Source of the DNA: Clostridia bacterium
GTDB lineage: Bacteria > Bacillota > Clostridia > Oscillospirales > CAG-272
Assembly: GCA_017935065.1 (NCBI GenBank)
Contig: JAGBIF010000046.1
Location: 62,001 to 126,000 of the forward strand
Length of the DNA stretch: 64,000 bases
Reading direction: 5' to 3'
Under the pieces are notes generated by a model, which had not been told where the DNA came from, ran no database searches, and was given only the letters and a program-made list of their open reading frames with translations. Positions 56,248 to 63,995 of the stretch are shown piece after piece (position 1 is the first letter of the stretch; every line of letters starts with the position of its first letter). Made by a program: the position numbers and the translations under genes.

Positions 56248-57882
56248 ATGGATTTTCCTATTAAGAATTTCAGACGCGTATTTTCCTGCAACCATAGACG
56301 AGACCTGCGCGTAAGGCTTGCCGAGATGAGCTTTACCAGCGACCTTTACGACGGCAACCGAGGCGATCTTTATCCCGTGGTATATAAGCGAGGTGAGCAT
56401 ACCGAGCACTGGGGTGACGGCACCTATACCCATACTGTAAGCGATGGCGATCCCTTCGTCGGCAAGGACGTGTATTCGGCACTTGAGGAGGTCTGGGAGG
56501 CAGGCGTGTCTGAGGATGAGAATACACCGCCCAAAACCAGTGATATTGATTACCGAAGAGGCGCGCGCCCTGCGTTTATAGAGCGCTTCTTTGCATCGCT
56601 CTCGCCCTTCGCTACTTATAGAATGACGGTGCTTTCGCTTGGTGAATACTCGGAGGTCGGCTTTACCTTTTTCTCAAGCGAGGATGACGGAAGCCTGCGC
56701 TACGAGGTGCTTCTTGTGAGGGGTGAGCATTCGTTTTACATTGTCTTTAATTCACCCGAGATGTCAGCCAGCTGGAGCAAAAAGGTACATAAGCTGGATG
56801 CGCCCATGACCGAGGCTGATGAGCCCTTTAACCTTGAGGTATCGCTTCGCCCCGGAGCGTTTGATATTTACGTAAGAGATAAGCATACCGTTCGCTTCAT
56901 ATGCTCGTTCGGCTCTGAAAGCTTTAAATGCTCAAATGACGAGAGGGCTATGAAAAATATGGGTGTTGCCCTTCACGCGGGCGGTAACGTCAGAGTGACG
57001 GGTATTGACGCATCAATCGACTGCGGGCTCGGTCTTGCGGATATGAGAAGCGTAAGATATGAAAATTCCGAGATTATGGTTGAGGGCGGTAAGGTCTACT
57101 TCACCGCAAGCATCCGCCGTATATGGGGTACGCATCAGGGCGTGTTCTCTTGGGTGCCTGGCACCTCTGAGATAGATATGGTGGGCGCGCTCTTCTTTGA
57201 CGCGGGTGACGGTGTGGCGTGTGACGATGTCGCGACCTCGCTTATATTCAACCGAATGGATAAAAAATGGTATCTCAACGTGGCGTCCTTCTCACACGGA
57301 CATATTGTCGGAAGCGCATCCTTTGAAAACGACGTGAGGTTTGGCGTAAATACCGTCGACATCAGGCTTATGCCTCTTATGAAGGATATTACGGGTCCCG
57401 AGGATGAGCTCTGGCTCGGTAAGGATCACGATGAGGACCCCGACCTTATGTATGATGAAGATAGAGGCAAATGGCTCTATTCAATATGCAGACACGACGG
57501 CACCACGAGGCGCTACCGCTATCACTTCTTTGAGTCGGACTATCCCGACCGCGACTTCAAATTCGTAGGCAAGGGAATGATAGGCGAGGAGACAGGCGGT
57601 TCTATTATGAAAATAGACGGTACGGTTTACTTCATCTGCGGAAACAAGGCTAAGGGACCGTCGGACTATCGCGTATACAGGTGGGGCGAGTTCGATAAAT
57701 ACGAAAATCTCACCTTTGACTATCCCGACGGTGGCTTCCGTGGCTGGGGAACCATAATGCCTATAAAAATAGGCACGCGCGAGAGATACTTCCATCTCAC
57801 TTTTGACCGCGTAAGAATGAGTTCCTACGATTGGAGCTACGGTAATATCTACCTCTTTGAGGCAGACAGCAAGAGGCTGTGA
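56248..57882 (+). CDS. Putative beta-propeller glycoside hydrolase-like protein
   Basis: 544 aa, no signal peptide, AAGGAG before ATG. The first 270 residues are beta-rich and look like a lectin-type sandwich (YRMTVLSLGEYSEVGFTFFS, HSFYIVFNSPEMSASWSKK). The second half has blade-like repeats with acidic turns (DEDPDLMYDEDRGKWLYSIC, YRYHFFESDYPDRDFKFVG, ETGGSIMKIDGTVYFICG), reminiscent of the five-bladed propeller hydrolases of GH43/GH32-like clans. The catalytic residues could not be assigned, so family and substrate are open. It shares its stop with the start of the PAP2 gene. Confidence 0.55.
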   Translation: MDFPIKNFRRVFSCNHRRDLRVRLAEMSFTSDLYDGNRGDLYPVVYKRGEHTEHWGDGTYTHTVSDGDPFVGKDVYSALEEVWEAGVSEDENTPPKTSDIDYRRGARPAFIERFFASLSPFATYRMTVLSLGEYSEVGFTFFSSEDDGSLRYEVLLVRGEHSFYIVFNSPEMSASWSKKVHKLDAPMTEADEPFNLEVSLRPGAFDIYVRDKHTVRFICSFGSESFKCSNDERAMKNMGVALHAGGNVRVTGIDASIDCGLGLADMRSVRYENSEIMVEGGKVYFTASIRRIWGTHQGVFSWVPGTSEIDMVGALFFDAGDGVACDDVATSLIFNRMDKKWYLNVASFSHGHIVGSASFENDVRFGVNTVDIRLMPLMKDITGPEDELWLGKDHDEDPDLMYDEDRGKWLYSICRHDGTTRRYRYHFFESDYPDRDFKFVGKGMIGEETGGSIMKIDGTVYFICGNKAKGPSDYRVYRWGEFDKYENLTFDYPDGGFRGWGTIMPIKIGTRERYFHLTFDRVRMSSYDWSYGNIYLFEADSKRL

Positions 57883-58607
57883 TGAGAGACGGAGAAATGC
57901 TTGATAAGGAGCTTGAGGCGGATAAGCTGAACGGTATAACGCGAGCGTCGGAGCCGACGGGCGGAGTGCCGACGGATACCGCCGAGGAAAACGGGGCGGG
58001 TGATCCCCCCGAGACCTGTGAGGTCACAGAGACGAAGCCCGAGGACGAGACTGCCGCCGTCACCGAGCGGGGTGACGGGACAACGGCGGATGCATATATT
58101 CCGAAAAACAGGACCGAGAGGGTTATGCTTGCGGTTTATAAAAGCACCGAGCTTACCGCCTCGCTTAAAATATCCTCGATGGCAATCGTTGTTCTGACCG
58201 TCTACGCGCTTCTTTACGATCTTGTTCTGGCGCTTTCCTGTGCCGATTATTATCATATCGTCGCGGTGCTGGTCACAACGGGCGTGCCGTTCGTTGCGGT
58301 AAGCGTTATGAGACGGCTTCTGAATTCAAAAAGGCCCTATGAGCTATTGCCCTTTTTCAGTACACCGCCAAAGGCGAAGCTGGGGCAGTCGTTTCCGTCA
58401 AGACACGTCTTTTCGGTATTCGTTATAGGCTCGGTGCTGCTCGCGAGCAACCTGACGGTCGGACTGCTTTTGCTTCTGGCGGGTATTCTGCTGGCGGCGG
58501 TGCGCGTGCTTCTCGGTATTCATTTTGTCAAGGACGTGGCGGCGGGCGCCGTCATAGGCGTAATATCAGGCATCGGCGGTGCGCTTATCTTCGGCCTTTT
58601 CGGCTAA
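57882..58607 (+). CDS. PAP2-family membrane phosphatase
   Basis: 241 aa. The first 80 residues are an acidic, Glu/Thr-rich cytoplasmic stretch. Five or so membrane segments follow. The PAP2 signature is present: KAKLGQSFPSRHVFS (PSRH) and RVLLGIHFVKDVAAG (RX5HX3D). It probably dephosphorylates a lipid pyrophosphate or lipid phosphate. Start is ATG 57882 overlapping the previous stop (TGATG); a GTG at 57879 is less likely. The coupling to the propeller protein gene suggests a shared job, perhaps in cell-envelope glycan metabolism. Confidence 0.85.
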   Translation: MRDGEMLDKELEADKLNGITRASEPTGGVPTDTAEENGAGDPPETCEVTETKPEDETAAVTERGDGTTADAYIPKNRTERVMLAVYKSTELTASLKISSMAIVVLTVYALLYDLVLALSCADYYHIVAVLVTTGVPFVAVSVMRRLLNSKRPYELLPFFSTPPKAKLGQSFPSRHVFSVFVIGSVLLASNLTVGLLLLLAGILLAAVRVLLGIHFVKDVAAGAVIGVISGIGGALIFGLFG

Positions 58608-58713
58608 GGCAGGCTTTTTGCGAGGAACCTCGGTAAGCACCTTGCCGAGTGCGGATACCGCCCAAAATAAAATTATGTCGCCTGCCCAATGGGGAGGCGG
58701 AGAGGAGAATAAT

Positions 58714-59400
58714 ATGTTTGTAAGATGGTTGACACAGGCAGGGCTTGTATTTGATAACGGAAGGATAACCGTAATGGTTGACCCCTATCTTTCAAACTCG
58801 GTAGGAGAGAGATGCCCCGAGAAGAACAGGCGCATTCCCGTCGACGAGAGTATGTTTGATATTGAGCCCGACGTTATTATTATAACGCACGAGCATCTTG
58901 ATCACCTTGATCCTGAAACGCTCAAGAGATTTCTTGATAAGGACAGACGGATCACGGTGCTGGCACCCTATAATGCGTATCTTAAGCTCTCTCTGATGGG
59001 TGGCGGTCACAACTACGTTATGCTAAGACCTGGCTCGGTATGGTCGCAGGGCGGAATTGCCTTCTATGCGGTAAGAGCCGAGCATAGCGATCTTTGCGCC
59101 GCGGGATATATTCTTGACGACGGAAAAAAGACCTACTACGTCAGCGGTGACACGCTCTATAACTATGACGTTATTGACGACGTTATCGACCTTTGCGAGG
59201 ACGGAGTTGACTTCGCCTTCCTTCCCATCAACGGTGTCGGTAACAATATGAACGCGCGTGACGCGGCAGACTTTGCCGAGGAGATAGGCGCAAAATGCGC
59301 GATACCTCTGCACTACGGTCTTTTTGACAGCATCTCACCCGATGAGTTCGATTTTGAGGACAAGCTCGTGCTTAAGCCTTATGAAAGGATAGAGCTTTAA
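58714..59400 (+). CDS. Metallo-beta-lactamase superfamily hydrolase (UlaG-like)
   Basis: 228 aa from ATG 58714 (AGAGGAG 7 bases upstream); the longer open frame back to 58579 overlaps the PAP2 gene and looks spurious. Metal ligands are in ITHEHLDHLDPETL (HxHxDH), the Asp in YYVSGDTLY and the His in AIPLHYGLFDS. The fold is that of the UlaG/YtkL L-ascorbate-6-phosphate lactonase-like group. Substrate unknown. Confidence 0.88.
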   Translation: MFVRWLTQAGLVFDNGRITVMVDPYLSNSVGERCPEKNRRIPVDESMFDIEPDVIIITHEHLDHLDPETLKRFLDKDRRITVLAPYNAYLKLSLMGGGHNYVMLRPGSVWSQGGIAFYAVRAEHSDLCAAGYILDDGKKTYYVSGDTLYNYDVIDDVIDLCEDGVDFAFLPINGVGNNMNARDAADFAEEIGAKCAIPLHYGLFDSISPDEFDFEDKLVLKPYERIEL

Positions 59401-59494
59401 GGGAAAGGGCCTCGTTGGGGCCTTGGGGGCTTCTTATGAGGCATAAGGGCGCCACGCGACAAATACCTCCCTCTATAGGGCAGAGAGAAATATT

Positions 59495-59640
59495 ATTAAA
59501 CGCAAGGCGGATCGGGGACAGATGTCCTGATTCAAAGCGGGGAAAGTACGGTGAAAATCCGTCGCAACAGCCATTGCCGTAATGGATTTGGTAGACTGCC
59601 ACGGGCGAGGACACAAGCACGCGCACAGTGCGTGCTTGTG
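59495..59640 (+). ncRNA. Cobalamin riboswitch aptamer and following hairpin
   Basis: Conserved core GGGGAAAGTACGGTGAAAAT (59539 on) continuing TCCGTCGCAACAGCCATTGC, then GGTAGACTGCCAC as a B12-box remnant. It is an AdoCbl-type aptamer of variant form. An 11-bp hairpin (CACAAGCACGC 59612-59622 with GCGTGCTTGTG 59630-59640) follows. The downstream terminator at 59794 and the DUF4430/ECF genes fit B12-controlled uptake. Confidence 0.8.
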
Positions 59641-59793
59641 CATATCGCAAAGGCAAAAGAGAGGCTATCAATAATCTTAAGTCGGAATGCCCGCCCGATC
59701 CTGAATATATAGCGTTCCTTGGGCATACGGGGGATCCTTATATACAGATTAGTCTCATTTTTAGTAAATGGCTTTCTTGTAATAAGTCTACCG

Positions 59794-59821
59794 AGAGGGT
59801 GCCCTACGGCATCCTCTTTTT
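59794..59821 (+). terminator. Riboswitch expression-platform terminator
   Basis: AGAGGGTGCC (59794-59803) pairs with GGCATCCTCT (59808-59817) with one G-T pair and a CTAC loop, followed by TTTTT. It lies between the cobalamin aptamer and the first gene, so high B12 should stop transcription here. Confidence 0.8.
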
Positions 59822-59906
59822 GCCTTTTGAATGTAAAAAACAAATACAAACAAAAGGAGTAAGTTTGTGTGTATAATCTTGCGAATACGCACAAAGTTCG
59901 AAGAAA

Positions 59907-60368
59907 ATGAAAACAAAGATTTGCAAATCGTTAGCATTTGCGCTGATTTTAGCGCTTGCTATCTCGCTTGTATCCTGCTTTGGCGGTGTCGGAAGCGGTA
60001 AGTGTACCGTTGTGCTTGCCGTCGGCGATGAGGTAAAGGAGTACACAGTGGAGCTTGATAAGGTGACGGGTGATGACGGACTTATGCCTGTGCTTCGCTA
60101 CCTTAATGAAAATGAGGGTGTGGCTCTTGATTATACCGAAAGCACCTACGGAGCTATGCTTAAATCGGTCGGCATTGTGGTGCCCGATGCGACGAGAAAT
60201 GAGTATGTGAAGATCTACACCTCAAACACCCTTGATTTTGATACTAGCACCTATTTTGAGGAGCTTGAATACGAGGGAACGAGGCTCGGCACATCGGGGC
60301 TTGGCGCGTCGGGTATGACGGTTGACGGGGGCGGAATATACTACCTCACCGTTGGTAGCTTCGGGTAA
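59907..60368 (+). CDS. DUF4430 lipoprotein, candidate cobalamin-binding uptake protein
   Basis: 153 aa with a lipoprotein signal peptide ending in LVSC (Cys about residue 23). The mature part is a DUF4430-type domain (VVLAVGDEVKEYTVELDKV, LMPVLRYLNENEGVAL, YVKIYTSNTLDFDTSTYFEE, then TLGTSGLG-like turns and MTVDGGGIYYLTVGSFG). The family is related to transcobalamin/intrinsic-factor beta-grasp domains. With the cobalamin riboswitch upstream and an ECF S component 2 bp downstream, it is probably a surface B12-capture subunit. Shine-Dalgarno weak (GAAGAA). Confidence 0.85.
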   Translation: MKTKICKSLAFALILALAISLVSCFGGVGSGKCTVVLAVGDEVKEYTVELDKVTGDDGLMPVLRYLNENEGVALDYTESTYGAMLKSVGIVVPDATRNEYVKIYTSNTLDFDTSTYFEELEYEGTRLGTSGLGASGMTVDGGGIYYLTVGSFG

Positions 60369-60370
60369 TT

Positions 60371-60952
60371 ATGGGTATCAAAAGACCAGCTCTTAAGTGC
60401 GCTACCGTAGGCATTATGGCGGCGGCTCTTGAGTGCGTAAAGCTTGCGCTTTCCTTTATCCCGAACGTTGAGGCGGTTACTCTCTTCTCTGCCGTGTTCG
60501 GATATTGCTTCGGTGCCCTTGGCGTGATTGCTTCAGTCATATTCGTGCTTATAGAGCCACTCATCTGGGGCTTTGGCACCTGGGTCGTTTCCTATATAAT
60601 ATACTGGCCGACGCTCACTCTGATTTTTGCCCTGCTTGGCGCGCGTAGGAAAAAGAAAGAATTAGACGGGGATATAATGAAAGAAAGGGCGGGTGGCGCG
60701 TATCCTACCTCTCTTGTGATACTCGTGACCTGTATTGCGGTAGTAATGACCTTTCTTTTTGGCGTGCTTACATCGCTTGTCGAGGTCGGACTTTTCAGCG
60801 GCGCGTTTGATAATTTCCTCTTTCGCTTCGCTATCTACTATGCGCGCGGCGTATGGTTTTATCTAGCGCAAATAATAACGAACCTCGTGGCATTTCCCTT
60901 GCTCTTTGTTCCTCTTACGCGCACCGCACTCAGGATAAAGCCGAGGGTGTAG
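60371..60952 (+). CDS. ECF transporter S component, likely cobalamin-type
   Basis: 193 aa with about six membrane segments, the normal S-component size. The N-terminal AALECVKLALSFIPNVEAVT and LFSAVFGYCFGALGVIASVI segments fit the alanine-rich first helix that docks on EcfT. It follows the DUF4430 gene by 2 bp and is under the cobalamin riboswitch, so B12 or a precursor is the likely substrate. No EcfA or EcfT gene is present in the window, so it must share a group II energising module encoded elsewhere. Confidence 0.88.
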   Translation: MGIKRPALKCATVGIMAAALECVKLALSFIPNVEAVTLFSAVFGYCFGALGVIASVIFVLIEPLIWGFGTWVVSYIIYWPTLTLIFALLGARRKKKELDGDIMKERAGGAYPTSLVILVTCIAVVMTFLFGVLTSLVEVGLFSGAFDNFLFRFAIYYARGVWFYLAQIITNLVAFPLLFVPLTRTALRIKPRV

Positions 60953-60979
60953 GCGCAGGCATTGAAGGGCGCAAATTTT

Positions 60980-61024
60980 AAGCGGCAGATACTTACCGAT
61001 AGGGGTATCTGCCGCTTTCTTTAT
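60980..61024. terminator. Bidirectional terminator between ECF S component and lipoprotein gene
   Basis: A perfect 13-bp stem AAGCGGCAGATAC (60980-60992) with GTATCTGCCGCTT (61005-61017). A T-rich flank follows on the plus side and an A-rich flank on the minus side. Confidence 0.85.
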
Positions 61025-61048
61025 TAATATGCTTTTTCGCGCTTGCAA

Positions 61049-61480
61049 TCAGAGAAATTTGAGCTTAACCGTTTCCTCGACGATATCAAGGTTTGTGCAT
61101 ATGAGTATGCACCCGCTTTGCGCAATTTTTGCGGGGCGGTTTTCGGGATTTGCTGAAATATAGAGGTTTGCATAGGCGCTTGCCTCGTCCTGCGTCTTAA
61201 AGGTTATAAATTCAACGCATTTCGTTCGGTCATTATCCTGAATAAGTGATTGATACGCGGTTACCGTGACGGTAAAATCACCGCCCATTATCTCTATCAT
61301 TGACGACATCATCCTATTGATTTCGTCAAGCTCATCCTCGGTAGTGAGGACACCCTGAGATACAAGTCCCTTTGCCTTAAGGGCTTCGATGCTCTTATCT
61401 AAATCAAACGCCTCGGCACATCCCGCGAGTGATAATGTAAGAATGGTAAGCACCGCTACAATTGATATAAGCCTTTTCAT
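61049..61480 (-). CDS. Small lipoprotein, unknown, last gene of TIR operon
   Basis: 143 aa with a lipoprotein signal (MKRLISIVAVLTILTLSLAG then Cys21 of LAGC). The mature part begins with an amphipathic helix (DKSIEALKAKGLV) and has an alpha/beta pattern (FTVTVTAYQSLIQ, CVEFITFKTQDEASAYANLY), perhaps a small ferredoxin-like fold. No family recognised. It starts 34 bp after the HAD gene in the same direction and ends at the shared terminator, so it is probably in the TIR-NagB/HAD operon. A lipoprotein in such an operon is odd for a purely cytosolic system. Confidence 0.75.
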   Translation of the reverse strand: MKRLISIVAVLTILTLSLAGCAEAFDLDKSIEALKAKGLVSQGVLTTEDELDEINRMMSSMIEIMGGDFTVTVTAYQSLIQDNDRTKCVEFITFKTQDEASAYANLYISANPENRPAKIAQSGCILICTNLDIVEETVKLKFL

Positions 61481-61514
61481 AATATAACTCCTGTTAATTC
61501 TTTATATAGGCGGG

Positions 61515-62189
61515 CTAGTTAAGAAGAAGGCTCACAAGCTCGCGGTAATCAGAGACCAGCTTCATAGACGCGTCACAGGCGAGGAAGCGATCTCTTTTTT
61601 CTTTTGCGGATGCCATACCGATAAATCGGCAACCGAAGCTTACGGCACATTCCCAGTCTCTTGGGTGGTCCCCGATATAAAGGGTGTCTGCTGCATCCCA
61701 GCCGTTGGTCTCGCATAGGTGCCTTAGCATATAGGGTGAGGGCTTCATTCTTTCGGTATGAAGAGCCTCTCTTCCTATGACGGGGATATTATATTCGGTG
61801 ATAATATTCGGCGCGAGGCTTTCAAAAAATCTCTCAATGCACTCGGGCGAATTGTTTGTGGCGATAGCGATTTTTTTACCAAGGGCGGGCGCGGTCTTTA
61901 GAAATTCAAAAAATCCGTCTACAAGAACTCCTGTCTTGAGCGCCTCGAGTTCTTCCTCGGTCGCCCACATATGAGCCTTTACCAGCAGGTCGCGCTTTAT
62001 ATCATCTGATAAATCGGAATTTCTTATTAACGCAAAAGCATCAAAGGCATCATTTTGCTCTGTAAAGCCGATATTGTAAACATTTGTTAGATTATAAAGC
62101 CTTTTAATCAGCCTATCCAGACTATGATTTTCAAAGAGCTTGAAAATCGTTCCGTCAAAATCAAGAATTATATTTGGTTCATTATACAT
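61515..62189 (-). CDS. HAD-family phosphatase
   Basis: 224 aa with the HAD motifs: I, ILDFDGTIF (Asp10 and Asp12); II, AIATNNSPE; III, Lys in ERMKPSPYML; IV, LYIGDHPRDWE. The helical cap between I and II is of the phosphoglycolate phosphatase type (C1). All catalytic residues are present, so it should be an active small-molecule phosphatase; substrate unknown. Its start lies inside the TIR-NagB gene, overlapping by 22 bases, so the two are translationally coupled and likely act together. Confidence 0.88.
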   Translation of the reverse strand: MYNEPNIILDFDGTIFKLFENHSLDRLIKRLYNLTNVYNIGFTEQNDAFDAFALIRNSDLSDDIKRDLLVKAHMWATEEELEALKTGVLVDGFFEFLKTAPALGKKIAIATNNSPECIERFFESLAPNIITEYNIPVIGREALHTERMKPSPYMLRHLCETNGWDAADTLYIGDHPRDWECAVSFGCRFIGMASAKEKRDRFLACDASMKLVSDYRELVSLLLN

Positions 62190-63487
62190 TTAGCTGCCTC
62201 TGTCGGGGAAAGATTTTTAATGGCGTGGTTCTCAAGTCCTGCACGGCTCACGATTTCCTTTGTTGTAATGAGATACGCGTTTTCGTGATTTCTAAGGAGC
62301 GTTACGGGAACGCTCGGGTCAACGTCTTCCTTGAAAAGCCTTTCAATTGCGTTGCTCTTGTCGCTCTCAAAGGCAAGCATTAAAAGAATATCGGTTGCGA
62401 GCGCGGTTTTCAGACCTACGGTATATATCGAGTGGGATTTCTGCTTTGCGTCAATATATTCCCTTGTCTCGTCGGTAACCTCTACTACGCGAGGTCCGTC
62501 GTTGACGATATCACCTGTGTGACGCCCGAGATCATATCCGATTATTTCCATATAGGGCGAAATTGATATGCCGTGGATAACGGGTGGGTGGTTGGCAAGA
62601 TTTTGCGCCGCCGCATCCTCGGGGTCGAGACAGTCATCCCCCTGACCGAAGAACAGAAGTCTTGATTCCTCGGGGGCGCGATTCATCGCCGAGAGTATAT
62701 TGATGAGGTTTTCCCTGATTGCCCTTACCCTGCTTGTCGGATGGTTCATGCTGACACCGAAGGTTTCGGTATCGTTCATAAGATAGCAGTCACCAAAGGG
62801 AGAAGCTGCATATTCGCCTGTCGCAAGCCTGAGCATAGCCTGGAATACTCGCTTGGCGCTTCTTCCTGTCGGCAGAAGAAGCGTTCTTTCGGGACTTACC
62901 TTTGCCTTCTCAAAATAAACCCTCGCGGCACATTCGGCTGCCTCGTCTGCGGTGTCAAATGCATAAATTCCCTTCGACCACTGTGTTGTACTAAGCCCTT
63001 CGGTTGAGCTTGTGTTCAGCTTGAGGCTGTCCTTCAATCCTGAAAAATTGATACTGTCGGGGCTGAGGGCATTTGAAAGCGTTTCAAACAGTACGCCTTC
63101 CTTGTCGCACTCAACCGTCTGCACGAGCTTCAAAAAATATTTAAGCACCTTGCTTTCAGGCTCGGACTTATCAAGCTTCAGCCAGAGTATCGGCTTATTG
63201 TAATCGTCGGCTATTGAAACCTCTCTTATTACATGCTTGCTCTTGTCTGCGTGCCTTGTGTATAAAAGTAAAAGGCATCTGCAGTTCTCAACCGCCTCAT
63301 GAAGCTTCTCGGGCCACAGACCCGCAAGCTTGATGTTCCTCGGTGCGTACCAGGTCTTTATTCCGTTTGCCTCAAGATACTCGGAGAGCTTCAAGACAAA
63401 GTCGAACGATTCTCTCTGATAGCTTAAAAATACTCTGTCCTTGCCGTTGGAATATTCATATTTTATATGCTTGCTTTTTGATAGCAT
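62168..63487 (-). CDS. TIR domain fused to NagB/isomerase-like domain
   Basis: 439 aa. Residues 17-107 form a TIR domain: RVFLSYQRESFDFVLKLSEY, GIKTWYAPRNIKLAG, CRCLLLLYTRH and HVIREVSIADDYNKPILWLK, where Glu89 is in the place of the NADase catalytic Glu. After a linker, residues about 172-439 match glucosamine-6-phosphate deaminase/ISOCOT fold proteins: LLLPTGRSAKRVF (phosphate loop at 206), MNDTETFGVSMNHPTSRVRA, PRVVEVTDETREYID and TVGLKTALATDILLMLAFES. The NagB NDGHIAFNEP active-site motif reads RHTGDIVNDGP, so deaminase activity is doubtful and ligand sensing more likely. GAGGAGGGG precedes ATG. First gene of an operon with HAD and lipoprotein genes. Confidence 0.85.
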   Translation of the reverse strand: MLSKSKHIKYEYSNGKDRVFLSYQRESFDFVLKLSEYLEANGIKTWYAPRNIKLAGLWPEKLHEAVENCRCLLLLYTRHADKSKHVIREVSIADDYNKPILWLKLDKSEPESKVLKYFLKLVQTVECDKEGVLFETLSNALSPDSINFSGLKDSLKLNTSSTEGLSTTQWSKGIYAFDTADEAAECAARVYFEKAKVSPERTLLLPTGRSAKRVFQAMLRLATGEYAASPFGDCYLMNDTETFGVSMNHPTSRVRAIRENLINILSAMNRAPEESRLLFFGQGDDCLDPEDAAAQNLANHPPVIHGISISPYMEIIGYDLGRHTGDIVNDGPRVVEVTDETREYIDAKQKSHSIYTVGLKTALATDILLMLAFESDKSNAIERLFKEDVDPSVPVTLLRNHENAYLITTKEIVSRAGLENHAIKNLSPTEAAKCIMNQI

Positions 63488-63584
63488 ATTAAGCCCCTCC
63501 TCACCTCTTAAAAAATAAAGAGCCGATGCTTATAAAACCGAAACCGCCTTTGATGTCTGTCCTCTAAGAGCCCTCTTTGATAAG

Positions 63585-63613
63585 ATTATAGCACATCTTG
63601 ACTTAAAATTCAA
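63585..63613 (-). promoter_or_regulatory. Promoter of the TIR-NagB operon
   Basis: On the minus strand, TTGAAT (63608-63613), a 17-bp spacer and TATAAT (63585-63590). It leaves a leader of about 90 nt before the start codon at 63487. Confidence 0.75.
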
Positions 63614-63635
63614 TATTCTATCATTTATATATAGT

Positions 63636-63885
63636 GGTGATATACACCTTACGGTGATGATATACAGTCCAGAGGGACTGATGATATACTCGCCTTGTCG
63701 AGCTATGCTCGTCAAGGCATGATGATATACAGTCCGAGGGGACTGATGATATGCACCTTACGGTGATGATATACTCGCCTTGGCGAGATATGCTTGTCAA
63801 GGCATGATGATATACAGTCCGAAGGGACTGATGATATACTCGCCTTGTCAAGGCGAGATGATATGCCATTGCTTTCGCAATGGAT
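63636..63885. repeat. Array of short hairpins joined by GATGATATAC spacers
   Basis: Eight or nine spacers of the form ATGATATAC/ATGATATGC separate short self-complementary units: CACC-TTAC-GGTG, AGTCC-AGA-GGACT (three variants), long GCCTTG...CAAGGC units (three variants) and CATTGC-TTTC-GCAATG. Unit types recur in the same order with small changes in loop and stem. It fills the gap between the tRNA terminator and the TIR operon promoter. A lone GATGATATAC copy occurs at 916-925. Not CRISPR: the conserved part is only about 10 bp and the variable parts are palindromes. Confidence 0.8.
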
Positions 63886-63886
63886 A

Positions 63887-63922
63887 AAAAAGGACAAAAT
63901 TCTTTCGAATTTTGTCCTTTTT
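63887..63922 (-). terminator. Intrinsic terminator of the tRNA-Gly transcript
   Basis: A perfect 16-bp stem (63887-63902 with 63907-63922), overlapping the CCA end of the tRNA, followed on the minus strand by six T. Confidence 0.88.
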
Positions 63923-63995
63923 GGAGCGGGTAACGGGAATCGAACCCGCACGGCCAGCTTGGGAAGCTGGAGTTCTGCCACTAGACTATACCCGC
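63922..63995 (-). tRNA. tRNA-Gly (anticodon CCC)
   Basis: 74 nt with encoded CCA. The acceptor stem GCGGGTA pairs with TACCCGC. The anticodon arm CCAGC-TTCCCAA-GCTGG gives anticodon CCC, which reads GGG. The T-arm is GCGGG-TTCGATT-CCCGT. Discriminator base is U. Confidence 0.95.

Noticed and set aside
58579..58713. N-terminal extension of the UlaG-like hydrolase
   Set aside because: Overlaps the PAP2 gene, has no homology, and a strong RBS precedes ATG 58714.
61049..63487. Thoeris defence system
   Set aside because: The TIR protein is fused to a NagB-like domain and no ThsA (SIR2/SLOG) gene is present.
63636..63885. CRISPR array
   Set aside because: Conserved linker is only about 10 bp, the variable parts are palindromes of uneven length, and no cas gene is nearby.
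63922..63995. Integration site (attachment-site duplication) at tRNA-Gly
   Set aside because: No repeat of the tRNA 3' end and no integrase gene were found in the window; only the position is suggestive.
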